From contig CANQMB010000007.1 in assembly GCA_947624845.1 (NCBI GenBank), positions 1 to 20,129 of the forward strand: a stretch of DNA of 20,129 bases, in the 5' to 3' direction. The DNA comes from an uncultured Bacilli bacterium. Lineage in GTDB: Bacteria; Bacillota_I; Bacilli_A; RF39; UBA660. Position 1 is the stretch's first letter. Every line of letters starts with the position of its first letter. Below the pieces are notes generated by a model. The model had not been told where the DNA came from. It saw nothing but the letters and a program-made list of their open reading frames with translations, and did no database searches. Positions 1 through 7,591 of the stretch are shown here, one piece after another. The translations under genes were made by a program, and so were the position numbers.

Positions 1-1
1 T

Positions 2-664
2 AATACAGTAAAAAAAGAATTACCCATCACGCTTTTAATTACCATCTTATTTTCAGTTTTACTCTCTGATCATCTCTTTGATCCAGGAATTACAAATACC
101 TTTACAAGAAGCGATGGGATTATTTTACTTTTATTTTTCTCCGTTTTCATCTATTATTTAATTTCCATGATGCGAAATAAAATAGAGGAAGAGGACGATA
201 CAAAAGAGGCAATGACACTTTCTAAATCGTTGTTATTTACACTTTTTGGTATTATCGCAATCGTCTTTGGAAGTAATGCAGTTGTAGATTCTGCTTCTTA
301 TTTAGCCAAATCTTTTGGTGTAAGTGAACGGATGATTGGACTTACCATTATTGCTTTGGGAACTTCGTTACCAGAGTTAGTGACTTCAGTTACTGCAACG
401 AGAAAGGGAGAATATGATATTGCGATTGGAAATGTCGTTGGTAGTAATATTTTCAATATTGGCATTGTTATCGGAATTCCAGTCACCTTATTTGGTGGAA
501 TTGGCAAAATAACATTTAGTCTCATCGATTTATTTGTCATGATTTTAGCCGCTGTTTTGTTATTTTTATTCTCGGTAGGAGATCATAAAATTAGTAAAAA
601 AGAAGGAATGATCTTATTAGCTATATTTGTCATTTATTATAGTTATGTTATTGGATTCATTTAA
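2..664 (+). CDS. Ca2+/Na+ antiporter, CaCA family (YrbG-like), 3' part
   Basis: This is the C-terminal 220 residues of an inner-membrane cation/calcium exchanger; the frame is already open at base 2 and the start lies outside the window. What remains includes hydrophobic helices, a short acidic loop (EEEDD) between the two halves, and the second alpha repeat. That repeat shows the two signature stretches of the family, GTSLPELVTS and GNVVGSNIFNIG, in which the acidic and small polar residues line the ion path. Members exchange Na+ (or H+) for Ca2+ across the membrane. The YrbG-like subfamily is favoured over a CAX-type exchanger by the GTSLPEL wording. Its stop lies 16 bases before the ileS start, so the two are probably co-transcribed, although no functional link is obvious. 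The family call is firm; the transported ion is inferred. Confidence 0.88.
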   Translation, partial: NTVKKELPITLLITILFSVLLSDHLFDPGITNTFTRSDGIILLLFFSVFIYYLISMMRNKIEEEDDTKEAMTLSKSLLFTLFGIIAIVFGSNAVVDSASYLAKSFGVSERMIGLTIIALGTSLPELVTSVTATRKGEYDIAIGNVVGSNIFNIGIVIGIPVTLFGGIGKITFSLIDLFVMILAAVLLFLFSVGDHKISKKEGMILLAIFVIYYSYVIGFI

Positions 665-680
665 AGAAAGTAGGGATAGA

Positions 681-3600
681 ATGAAGTTTGAAAAATTAGA
701 TACTCGTACAATTCACGAAGTAGAAAGTCAATATGTACAATATTGGAAAAAAATTGATATTTTAAATCAATGTTTAGAAAAGAAAAGTGATCGCGGAGAC
801 TTTGTGTTTTATGATGGACCTATTTATGCCAATGCGAAACCGGGAATTCATCATGTATTTGCGAAGACGATTAAAGATAGTTTTTGTAAATTTAAAACAA
901 TGCAAGGCTACCGAGTACTTCGTAAAATTGGGTTGGATACCCATGGATTACCTATTGAGGTTAATGTAGAAAAAAAGCTCGGTTTTTCATCAAAGGGTGA
1001 CATTGAAGATTTTGGAGTAGAAAATTTCTGTAAAGAATGTAAAAGTGAAACAGCGACAAATATTGATGAAGTAAAGAAAGTAACCGATATGATGGGGCAA
1101 TTTATTGATTGTGAGCATCCATATGTCACTTGTGATAATGATTTTATTGAATCAGAATGGTGGATAGTAGATCAACTAAACAAGAAAGGATTAATTTATC
1201 ATGGAAATAAAGTTCTTCCATATTGCCCGAGATGTGGAACTGAACTTGCTTCTCATGAGGTTTCTCAAGGATATAAAGAAGTTCCAGTCAATACTGTAAT
1301 TGTTCCATTCAAATTAGTAGATGAAGATACCTATGTATTAGTATGGACAACGACTGCATGGACATTAATGGCCAATGTTGCTCTTTGTGTCAATCCAGAT
1401 TTGGAATATATCAAAGTAAAAAGTAAAGGATATCAATTCATTGTAGGAAAAGATTTAGCCGCTGCTGTCTTAGGAGACGATTTTGAAGTATTAGAAACGT
1501 ATCGTGGTGTAGATCTTGTGGGAAAGAAATATGAACAACTCATGCCTTTTGTAAAAGTAGAAGGAAAGGCTTTTGAGATTTTAGCAGATTCCTATGTGAC
1601 TGCAAGTGATGGTACTGGAATTGTCCACATCGCTCCTGCCTATGGTGTCGATGATAATAGAGTCGCTCAGGAGAACAATATTACATTTATCAATCCGGTT
1701 GGAAAAGATGGTTGTTATTTGGAAGGACCTTGGAAGGGAAGATTAGTAACCGATAGCGACTTAGAACTGGATATTATTAAATATTTAAAAGAAGAGGATA
1801 AACTGTTTAAGAAAATGAAAATCACCCATGATTATCCTCATTGTTGGCGTTGTAAACAACCACTAGTTTATTTTGCAAAGCCAGCATGGTATGTACAAAA
1901 TACAAAGTATCGGGATCAAATTATCGAAGAGAACAAAAAAATTCATTGGTATCCTGATTTTGTTGGAGAGAAAAGATTTCATAATTGGTTAGAGAATATG
2001 ATCGATTGGGGAATTTCAAGAAATCGGTATTGGGGTTGTCCACTTCCAATTTGGACTTGTGATTGTGGTCATTTTGAGACGATTGGATCGCTAGAAGAAC
2101 TAAAAGAAAAAGCAATTGAAGAAATCGATACTCAATCACTAGAACTTCATCGTCCTTATGTAGACGATATTCATATTTCTTGTCCAAAATGTGGGAAAGT
2201 GATGTCCCGAGTTCCCGATGTGATGGATGTTTGGTTTGATTCTGGATCCATGCCCTATGCACAATATCACTATCCATTTGAAAATAAAGAGTTATTTGAA
2301 TCTCAATTTCCAGCAGATTTCATCGCTGAAGGAGTCGATCAAACGCGTGGTTGGTTCTATGTATTATTAGTATTATCAACCCTAATTAGTGGGAAGACAA
2401 GTTTCAAAAATGTCGTTGTCAATGATATGATGTTAGATGCCCAAGGGAAGAAAATGAGTAAATCGCTTGGAAATATTATTAATCCAACTGAATTCATGGA
2501 ACAGTATGGTGCAGATACCATTCGCTTCTATATGTTGTATACATCTCCTGTATGGACACCACTTCGATTCGATGAAAATGGGGTAAAAGAAATTTATTCT
2601 AAATATATCTCTACATTTAAAAATACTTATTCTTTCTTTGAAATGTATGCAAATGCAGATGATATCGATCCAAGAGAATATTTTATTCCCGTAAATAAAC
2701 GAGATTTCAGTGATCAATTTATATTATCCAAATTAAATCGATTAATTAAAGAAGTAACGACTTATTTTGAAGAATACGATTTAAATAAAGTTGTGAAAGC
2801 AATTGTTCCGTTCTTAAATGATGATTTATCTAACTGGTATATTCGAAGTAATCGAAGAAGATTCTGGGAAAGTGATCTTTCAGAATCTAAAAAAGCAGTG
2901 TACTTGACATTATATGAAGTATTACTAGAACTTTCAAAGTTAGTGGCACCAATTACACCTTTTATTGCCGAAGAAATTTATCAAAAATTAACGGGAAAGA
3001 AATCAGTACACCTAGAAAGTTTTCCAACCTATCAAGAATCTTTAATTCAAGATGAGATTGAAAATCGAATGGATTTAGTTCGTGATATCTGTTCACTTGG
3101 ACGATTTGCTAGAGAAGAAGCAGGAATTAAGGTTCGGCAACCAATTCAAAGTTTAATTCTCTCTAATAATGAAGAAGCAGTAATTGGAGACTTGTTACCA
3201 ATTATTAAAGAAGAGTTAAATGTCAAAGAAATTATGTTCCAAGAAGATATGAGTACCTATTTAGATTATGTTGTAAAACCAAACTTCAAAGTGTTAGGAA
3301 AACAATTGGGACCTAAAATCAAATTATTACAAAATATTTTAAAAAATCTTTCCAAAGAGGAAATTAAAAAGTTGCAAGAAGAGTCATTAATCATCTCATT
3401 AGATGGAGAAGAATTTACGTTAACAAAAGAGATGGTGATGATTACGATTCAACAAAAAGAAGGTTTTGCATCGACCAGTGATGAGAAAACGTGTGTTGTT
3501 CTTGATACGACATTAACAGAAGAGTTAATCTTAGAAGGGCTTGCTCGTGAATTTGTTCGAAATGTACAAGCTCTTCGAAAGGAAGCAGATTTTGTCATTA

Positions 3601-3779
3601 CAGATCATATCAAGATTTTCTATGAAGGAGATGCAAAACTCGATCAAATGCTAGATTTATATCAAAATTATGTAAAACAAGAAACCTTAGCAGAAGAAAT
3701 TATCAAGAAAACTTTAGATCAGGATGAAGTATTATTAAATGAGGTTCATGCAAAAATCAAGGTAGAAAAGTCTGAATAA
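681..3779 (+). CDS. ileS: Isoleucyl-tRNA synthetase, type 2 (IleRS2), with altered HIGH motif
   Basis: This class I synthetase charges tRNA-Ile. The ATG at 681 follows TAGGGATAG; an upstream in-frame start would overlap the antiporter gene, so the product is 1032 residues, normal for type 2 enzymes. Visible parts: the catalytic signature at residues 55-58, zinc-type CPRCG near 182, the CP1 editing domain with TTTAWTL and GTGIVHIAPAYGVDD, the core motif DWGISRNRYWG, KMSKS at 591-595, and an alpha-helical anticodon-binding domain before the C-terminal region. The FIESEWW and CPRCGTELASHEV stretches resemble the Thermus/eukaryote-like type 2 group. The signature reads G-I-H-H where H-x-G-H is expected, with the first and third residues exchanged; the flanking ANAKP and VFAKTIKD align cleanly. 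Type 2 enzymes are the mupirocin-resistant class. The editing motif has Ala where TTTPWTL is usual. There is no room for a T-box leader directly upstream. Confidence 0.97.
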   Translation: MKFEKLDTRTIHEVESQYVQYWKKIDILNQCLEKKSDRGDFVFYDGPIYANAKPGIHHVFAKTIKDSFCKFKTMQGYRVLRKIGLDTHGLPIEVNVEKKLGFSSKGDIEDFGVENFCKECKSETATNIDEVKKVTDMMGQFIDCEHPYVTCDNDFIESEWWIVDQLNKKGLIYHGNKVLPYCPRCGTELASHEVSQGYKEVPVNTVIVPFKLVDEDTYVLVWTTTAWTLMANVALCVNPDLEYIKVKSKGYQFIVGKDLAAAVLGDDFEVLETYRGVDLVGKKYEQLMPFVKVEGKAFEILADSYVTASDGTGIVHIAPAYGVDDNRVAQENNITFINPVGKDGCYLEGPWKGRLVTDSDLELDIIKYLKEEDKLFKKMKITHDYPHCWRCKQPLVYFAKPAWYVQNTKYRDQIIEENKKIHWYPDFVGEKRFHNWLENMIDWGISRNRYWGCPLPIWTCDCGHFETIGSLEELKEKAIEEIDTQSLELHRPYVDDIHISCPKCGKVMSRVPDVMDVWFDSGSMPYAQYHYPFENKELFESQFPADFIAEGVDQTRGWFYVLLVLSTLISGKTSFKNVVVNDMMLDAQGKKMSKSLGNIINPTEFMEQYGADTIRFYMLYTSPVWTPLRFDENGVKEIYSKYISTFKNTYSFFEMYANADDIDPREYFIPVNKRDFSDQFILSKLNRLIKEVTTYFEEYDLNKVVKAIVPFLNDDLSNWYIRSNRRRFWESDLSESKKAVYLTLYEVLLELSKLVAPITPFIAEEIYQKLTGKKSVHLESFPTYQESLIQDEIENRMDLVRDICSLGRFAREEAGIKVRQPIQSLILSNNEEAVIGDLLPIIKEELNVKEIMFQEDMSTYLDYVVKPNFKVLGKQLGPKIKLLQNILKNLSKEEIKKLQEESLIISLDGEEFTLTKEMVMITIQQKEGFASTSDEKTCVVLDTTLTEELILEGLAREFVRNVQALRKEADFVITDHIKIFYEGDAKLDQMLDLYQNYVKQETLAEEIIKKTLDQDEVLLNEVHAKIKVEKSE

Positions 3780-3797
3780 AAATATGTCAAAAGAAAA

Positions 3798-3828
3798 GAC
3801 CATAAAGAAATTCTTTATGGCTTTTTTG
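3798..3828. terminator. Intrinsic terminator between convergent ileS and transglutaminase genes
   Basis: An 8-bp stem pairs CCATAAAG (3800-3807) with CTTTATGG (3813-3820) and is followed by CTTTTTT on the plus strand. On the minus strand the same stem is followed by a weaker TCTTTTCTT tail, so it probably also ends transcription of the convergent gene that stops at 3835. Confidence 0.8.
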
Positions 3829-3834
3829 TTTGAT

Positions 3835-4749
3835 TTATTTCATTTCTTGATAGACATTTTCTGAGAAAATATGTTGTTCTTTTTCTATTTCTAATAACGT
3901 TTTTGTATCGATTAAAAAGAAGTTGTGTTCTAAGATATCTGATCCATCTGTCGTGACTGGATCATCCCAAGTAAGATCTAAATGATACCAATGACTATTC
4001 GTATAAACGGCATTCCAAACATGGTTTTCACTAGCGATTTTAAAATTATTAATATGCATCTTTTCCAAAAATAGTGCCATTGCATCCGTATAACCACCAC
4101 ATAGACCATGACCCTCAATTAAAGGTCCATAGGCAATATCTGATTTATATTTTACAATATTTTGATCACTTCGGTTTGAATCGTATTTACTACCATTAAT
4201 AATGTAATCATGAAATAATTTAATTTGTTCTATTTCAGGTAAATTAGCATTATATAATTGACTCCATGCTTCATTAATTTTAGCATTTATTTTTTTAATT
4301 TCTGATTTTGTATAACTCTTTTTTACATGAATGGTAATTTTTCCTAACGTATCATATTCAGTTTCAATATGCTTAAAGCCATTAAAAGGATGAACAAAAT
4401 TATTAATATGAGAAAGAAGAGATTGATCATTGGCTAAATATTTTACTTCTGATAGACAATTTTCCCAATCATCGGGACAATAGAAAGTAAATTTCGTTTT
4501 CCCTGCATTAATCACAGTATAATATATATTAATTAAATCTTGTTTGCTATGGGGAGAGAACTGTTTGGTATTTTGTAAATATTGATAATCATAATTTCGA
4601 TAGTATTCGTTGTGACCTTCTAATTTTACTTCTTTATCTACTTTAATGAAATAATCGGCATATAAAACGACCAATTGTTCTCTTAATAAAAAGGCGGTTC
4701 CTAATAATATTAAAAGAAATCCCATAACCAGAAATTTTTTGTATTTCAT
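3835..4749 (-). CDS. Membrane-anchored transglutaminase-like (papain-fold) protein
   Basis: This 304-residue protein has a short basic N-terminus and one hydrophobic segment (about residues 6-22), which should act as a signal anchor and place the rest outside the membrane. The C-terminal third carries the transglutaminase-like Cys-His-Asp triad in family order: C217 in GHGLCGGY, H243 in ENHVWNAV and D258 in HLDLTWDDP. Proteins of this fold act as cysteine proteases, amidases or cross-linking enzymes; in Firmicutes the extracytoplasmic ones are often linked to the cell envelope or spore coat, but the substrate cannot be read here. The start is supported by AGGTGA six bases upstream. It lies downstream of rpsT on the same strand with a hairpin between them. 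The middle region (about 40-200) has no motif I recognise. The fold is confident; the function is not. Confidence 0.82.
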   Translation of the reverse strand: MKYKKFLVMGFLLILLGTAFLLREQLVVLYADYFIKVDKEVKLEGHNEYYRNYDYQYLQNTKQFSPHSKQDLINIYYTVINAGKTKFTFYCPDDWENCLSEVKYLANDQSLLSHINNFVHPFNGFKHIETEYDTLGKITIHVKKSYTKSEIKKINAKINEAWSQLYNANLPEIEQIKLFHDYIINGSKYDSNRSDQNIVKYKSDIAYGPLIEGHGLCGGYTDAMALFLEKMHINNFKIASENHVWNAVYTNSHWYHLDLTWDDPVTTDGSDILEHNFFLIDTKTLLEIEKEQHIFSENVYQEMK

Positions 4750-4818
4750 CTATCTTCACCTAATAATATCATATCATAAAAGAGAAAAAAAATTAGTAGA
4801 ATTGTAAAAACTTTACAT

Positions 4819-4845
4819 AAAAAAACAATGAATATTATTCCATTG
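4819..4845 (-). terminator. Weak intrinsic terminator after rpsT
   Basis: Reading the minus strand, CAATG (4845-4841) and CATTG (4830-4826) can pair around an AT-rich loop that adds about three more pairs. A run of seven T follows (4825-4819). The stem overlaps the rpsT stop codon. The short GC-poor stem suggests partial read-through into the transglutaminase gene. Confidence 0.55.
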
Positions 4846-5098
4846 TATTCTTCATTTTCGTTAATCTAGATTTTAATCGTGCCCCTTTATTTTGATGAAT
4901 TAAACCACTAGATACAGCTTTGTCAATTCTTTGAATTGCGATATTCCAGTTTGTTGCTGCTTCTTCCTTGGCATTGGCTTTTACACTTTTTTCAAAGTTT
5001 TTAATTGCTGTTTTCATACTAGATGTAACAATTGTATTTACTTTTTCACGCTTTGCATTACTACGTACACGCTTTTTGGCACTTTTAATATTTGGCAT
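4835..5098 (-). CDS. rpsT: Small ribosomal subunit protein bS20
   Basis: This 87-residue, strongly basic, helical protein begins MPNIKSAKKRVRSNAKRE, the hallmark start of bS20, and contains the expected KGARLKSRL element near the C-terminus. bS20 is a primary binder of 16S rRNA in the 30S body. Length fits the family (about 85-90). The ATG is preceded by AGGTGA at good spacing. It is divergent from gpr; in Bacillus subtilis rpsT is also the neighbour of gpr, so this adjacency is conserved. It has its own promoter (5128-5156) and a weak terminator overlapping its stop codon. There is no real alternative identity. Confidence 0.97.
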   Translation of the reverse strand: MPNIKSAKKRVRSNAKREKVNTIVTSSMKTAIKNFEKSVKANAKEEAATNWNIAIQRIDKAVSSGLIHQNKGARLKSRLTKMKNTME

Positions 5099-5127
5099 TT
5101 TTTCACCTCACTTTTGTAAACATATTC

Positions 5128-5156
5128 ATTTTAACAAAAAATAATGAAAATTGCAA
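5128..5156 (-). promoter_or_regulatory. Vegetative promoter of rpsT
   Basis: On the minus strand TTGCAA (5156-5151) lies 17 bases from TAAAAT (5133-5128), which is preceded by TG as an extended -10. The spacer is optimal and the site is about 30 bases upstream of the rpsT start codon. Confidence 0.65.
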
Positions 5157-5173
5157 ATAAAATATGCATATTT
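5145..5173 (+). promoter_or_regulatory. Possible sigma-G-like promoter of gpr
   Basis: TGAAAA (5145-5150) and CATATTT (5167-5173), 16 bases apart, resemble the sigma-G elements TGAATA and CATACTA. gpr is expressed in the forespore in Bacillus, which makes this plausible, but the region is so AT-rich that chance matches are likely. It overlaps the divergent rpsT promoter. Confidence 0.25.
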
Positions 5174-5199
5174 GTCGATATTAATAATAGGTGATAAAG

Positions 5200-6240
5200 A
5201 TGCATATAATTGATTTGTCAAAGAAAGAGTTTCGAACAGATTTGATCAGTGAAGAAAAAACAGGAAATTTAGCAAATGAAGATTTTGTAAAAAAGGAATA
5301 TACGATAAAAAAGATAAAAGTAGAAGAGTTGGAAATTAAAGAAAGTGGTGCCAAAAAATTAAATCGAAAACCGGGGCTTTATCGGACCATTTATTTTGAT
5401 GATGTAACCGATAAAGATCATTATCAATGTGTCGAAGAAGTTTTTACTGAAACTTTGAAAAAGTTTTTGTCCGCCTGTGGGATTGGCGAAGACGATTCTG
5501 CCTTGATTGTCGGTTTAGGTAATAAAAATTCAACTCCAGATGCGTTAGGACCTAAAGTGATAGAACAAGTATTAGTAACAAGACATCTATTTTTAATAGG
5601 AGAAGTAGAAAAGGGCTATCGGAATACCTCCGCATTATCGCCTAATGTAACTGGGACGACAGGAATTGAAACAGGTCAGTTAATCAAAAGTGTAATCGAA
5701 GAAGTAAAACCTGATTTTTTAATTATTATTGATGCTTTAAAGGCCAATAATATGGATCGAATTACGAAGACGATTCAACTGTCAAATACGGGAATTATTC
5801 CTGGTTCTGGAGTTGGGAATCATAGAGAAGAATTGTCTAAAGAAAGTTTAAAAATACCAGCGATTGTGATTGGTGTACCGACGATTGTCGATCTTGTCAC
5901 GATTGTTTCAGATACGATTCATTATTTATATCGACATTTCAGTTATCAAGTAGACCATCAGAACAGTGCCAAATTAAAGCTAATTCCTCAAAACAAACAA
6001 GATTATAAAGATTATCCAGATACATTAACTACCGAAGAAAAAACAGCGATTTTAGGATCTGTCGGCAATTTAGAAGAGGAAGATTTAAAAAATTTAATTA
6101 CGGAAGTTTTAGTTCCCATCCATTATAATTTAATGGTCACTCCAAAAGAAATTGATTTCACGATAGAAAAGCTTTCATTATTATTAGGACAGGGTATCAA
6201 TAAAAGTTTGCACGAACACTTTAATCCGACAAAAAACTAA
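5200..6240 (+). CDS. gpr: Germination protease GPR (spore protease)
   Basis: GPR is the atypical aspartic protease that degrades small acid-soluble spore proteins at germination. It is made as a zymogen in the forespore and trims its own N-terminus. The 346-residue product shows the family core: NSTPDALGP with D114, the VTRHLF stretch, TGTTGIETG, IIDALKA with D178, the long TGIIPGSGVGNHREELS block and IGVPTIVDLVTI. D114 and D178 correspond to the catalytic pair known in Bacillus megaterium GPR. The N-terminal RTDL (residues 12-15) matches the processing region, so the propeptide appears to be of ordinary size. I chose ATG 5200 because the in-frame GTG at 5191 is part of the AGGTGAT ribosome binding site. 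It heads a plus-strand run with spoIIP. Its presence is strong evidence of real endospore formation. Confidence 0.96.
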   Translation: MHIIDLSKKEFRTDLISEEKTGNLANEDFVKKEYTIKKIKVEELEIKESGAKKLNRKPGLYRTIYFDDVTDKDHYQCVEEVFTETLKKFLSACGIGEDDSALIVGLGNKNSTPDALGPKVIEQVLVTRHLFLIGEVEKGYRNTSALSPNVTGTTGIETGQLIKSVIEEVKPDFLIIIDALKANNMDRITKTIQLSNTGIIPGSGVGNHREELSKESLKIPAIVIGVPTIVDLVTIVSDTIHYLYRHFSYQVDHQNSAKLKLIPQNKQDYKDYPDTLTTEEKTAILGSVGNLEEEDLKNLITEVLVPIHYNLMVTPKEIDFTIEKLSLLLGQGINKSLHEHFNPTKN

Positions 6241-6273
6241 ATGTAAATTTGTTAGATTGAAGTTGGTGATAGA

Positions 6274-7221
6274 ATGAAGAAGAAATTAAAAAGGAAAAAA
6301 AGGAGACAAAATCGTTTAAAATTTCTTCTTTTTTGTGTCATTTTTTTTCTTTCTTTTAAAACAGCCTATCAAAAATTAGAGGAAAGTCATTTAAAAATTG
6401 ACGATCAAGTCATTGCAAAATATTTATTACAAAAACAAAATCATCATATCAAAAAAGAAACTTCGCTCTTAGGAAAAGTAAAAGAGACCATCACCAATCC
6501 TACTTTTCTTTTAGGAAACAATTATCGAGGCCTCGTTCAAGTAGAAAAGAAAATAAAGCAAGAGAAAACGAAAGTAGAAGAAAGAGAAGAAAATCCCCTA
6601 GTTTATATATACAATACTCATCAAACAGAAGAATATGCTCCTTCTTCGATTGCAGAGTATGCAGTCAATCCAACAGTGTTAGTGGGTAGTTATATCTTAG
6701 AAGAAAAATTACAAGAGAAGGGATTTCATTCAATTGTCGAAGAACGAAGTATAAAAGAGATGTTAAACTTACATCAATGGAACTATACGAGTAGTTATGA
6801 TGCTTCTCGCATATATTTAGATGATGTGAAACATTCGTATCCGACAATTCGTTATTTTATAGATTTTCATCGAGATTCGATTGCTTATGAAAAAACGACA
6901 ATGACTCTTGGAGATAAAAAATATGCGAAATTGTTATTTTTAATTGGATTAGAAAATCCAAATTATCAAAAAAATATGGCCTTTACTGAACAAATTGTCT
7001 CCCTATTAAATGAAAAATATCCGGGACTTTGTAAAGGGATTTATCAAAAGGGAGGACCTGGAGTCAATGGAATCTATAATCAAGATAATTCAGAATATAC
7101 TATTTTAGTAGAAGTAGGGGGCAAGGATAATAAAATTGAAGAAGTATTTCATTCTGTTGAAGCTTTAAGTGAAGTGTTGAGTGAGGTGATATCCATTCAT
7201 GAAAGCAAAGAATATAGCTAG
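6274..7221 (+). CDS. spoIIP: Stage II sporulation protein P, peptidoglycan hydrolase
   Basis: SpoIIP is a membrane-anchored amidase/endopeptidase that acts with SpoIID and SpoIIM to remove septal peptidoglycan during forespore engulfment. The 315-residue protein has a very basic N-terminus (KKKLKRKKRRQ), one membrane segment at about 16-30, a charged linker to about 107, then the catalytic domain. That domain shows YIYNTHQTEEY (H116, E119), IDFHRDS (H199, R200) and LVEVGG (E280), the conserved metal-site blocks of the family. It is shorter than the about 400 residues of Bacillus subtilis SpoIIP, mainly in the linker. The start follows GGTGAT. It lies 33 bases after gpr and overlaps the next gene by 23 bases, the same order as in Bacillus. 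SpoIID and SpoIIM are not in this window. Confidence 0.95.
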   Translation: MKKKLKRKKRRQNRLKFLLFCVIFFLSFKTAYQKLEESHLKIDDQVIAKYLLQKQNHHIKKETSLLGKVKETITNPTFLLGNNYRGLVQVEKKIKQEKTKVEEREENPLVYIYNTHQTEEYAPSSIAEYAVNPTVLVGSYILEEKLQEKGFHSIVEERSIKEMLNLHQWNYTSSYDASRIYLDDVKHSYPTIRYFIDFHRDSIAYEKTTMTLGDKKYAKLLFLIGLENPNYQKNMAFTEQIVSLLNEKYPGLCKGIYQKGGPGVNGIYNQDNSEYTILVEVGGKDNKIEEVFHSVEALSEVLSEVISIHESKEYS

Positions 7222-7525
7222 AATTATCATAGCCACTTTTTTTATTGTTTTTCTAGTTGTTTATTTAGGCATGGCTACGGGATATTTAGAAGTAGAAAAT
7301 AGTAAAAAGACCATTTTAACGAATGAAGCTATTAAACGTTATGAAGAAGATCTAAAAAAGGGAAAAAGAATTGATTTAGAAAATTATTTAGAAGAAGAAA
7401 AAGTTTATAGTAATCGTATTTCCAATATGGCCTTAGGAGCCTCTTCTATTATCGAAAAGGGATTTAATGCAATTTTGAATTATTTATTTTCAGAAATGAA
7501 TAAAGCAGTGAATGAAAATAAATAA
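7199..7525 (+). CDS. Small single-pass membrane protein at the yqxA position
   Basis: This 108-residue protein has one N-terminal membrane helix (about residues 7-27), followed by a charged soluble part that should lie outside the membrane. Near its end is a second, amphipathic helix (SSIIEKGFNAILNYLFSEMNK). It lies between spoIIP and lepA, exactly where Bacillus subtilis has yqxA (DUF3679), another small single-pass membrane protein. The helix ending in YLGMATG loosely recalls that family, but I cannot show homology. The gene begins 23 bases before the end of spoIIP, with its AGGTGA site inside spoIIP, so translation may be coupled. Location suggests a link to SpoIIP or sporulation; function unknown. 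Confidence 0.8.
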   Translation: MKAKNIARIIIATFFIVFLVVYLGMATGYLEVENSKKTILTNEAIKRYEEDLKKGKRIDLENYLEEEKVYSNRISNMALGASSIIEKGFNAILNYLFSEMNKAVNENK

Positions 7526-7546
7526 AAGCAAGAAGGTTCCTTTTTC

Positions 7547-7575
7547 TTTTATTTTCATTAAACATTTAGTATAAT
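7547..7575 (+). promoter_or_regulatory. Probable promoter of lepA
   Basis: A perfect TATAAT (7570-7575) lies 16 bases upstream of the lepA start codon. The best -35 at 17-bp spacing is TTTTAT (7547-7552), which is weak. This would separate lepA-hemW transcription from the sporulation genes upstream. Confidence 0.45.
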
Positions 7576-7591
7576 AACAATAGGTGATTAC

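Noticed and set aside
627..680. N-terminal extension of IleRS by 18 residues from ATG 627
   Set aside because: It overlaps the antiporter gene by 38 bases, has hydrophobic residues that are out of place in a synthetase, and the ATG at 681 has a suitable upstream binding site.
1921..2277. 118-codon open frame on the minus strand inside ileS
   Set aside because: It lies wholly opposite conserved ileS coding sequence, has no good binding site and no recognisable domain; it is a shadow of codon bias.
4931..5119. Cys/Phe-rich 62-codon frame opposite rpsT
   Set aside because: It is the reverse complement of rpsT with no binding site; rpsT is certain.
7530..7550. Possible terminator before lepA (AAGG-TT-CCTTTTT)
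   Set aside because: The loop would have only two bases and the stem about four pairs, too weak for an intrinsic terminator.
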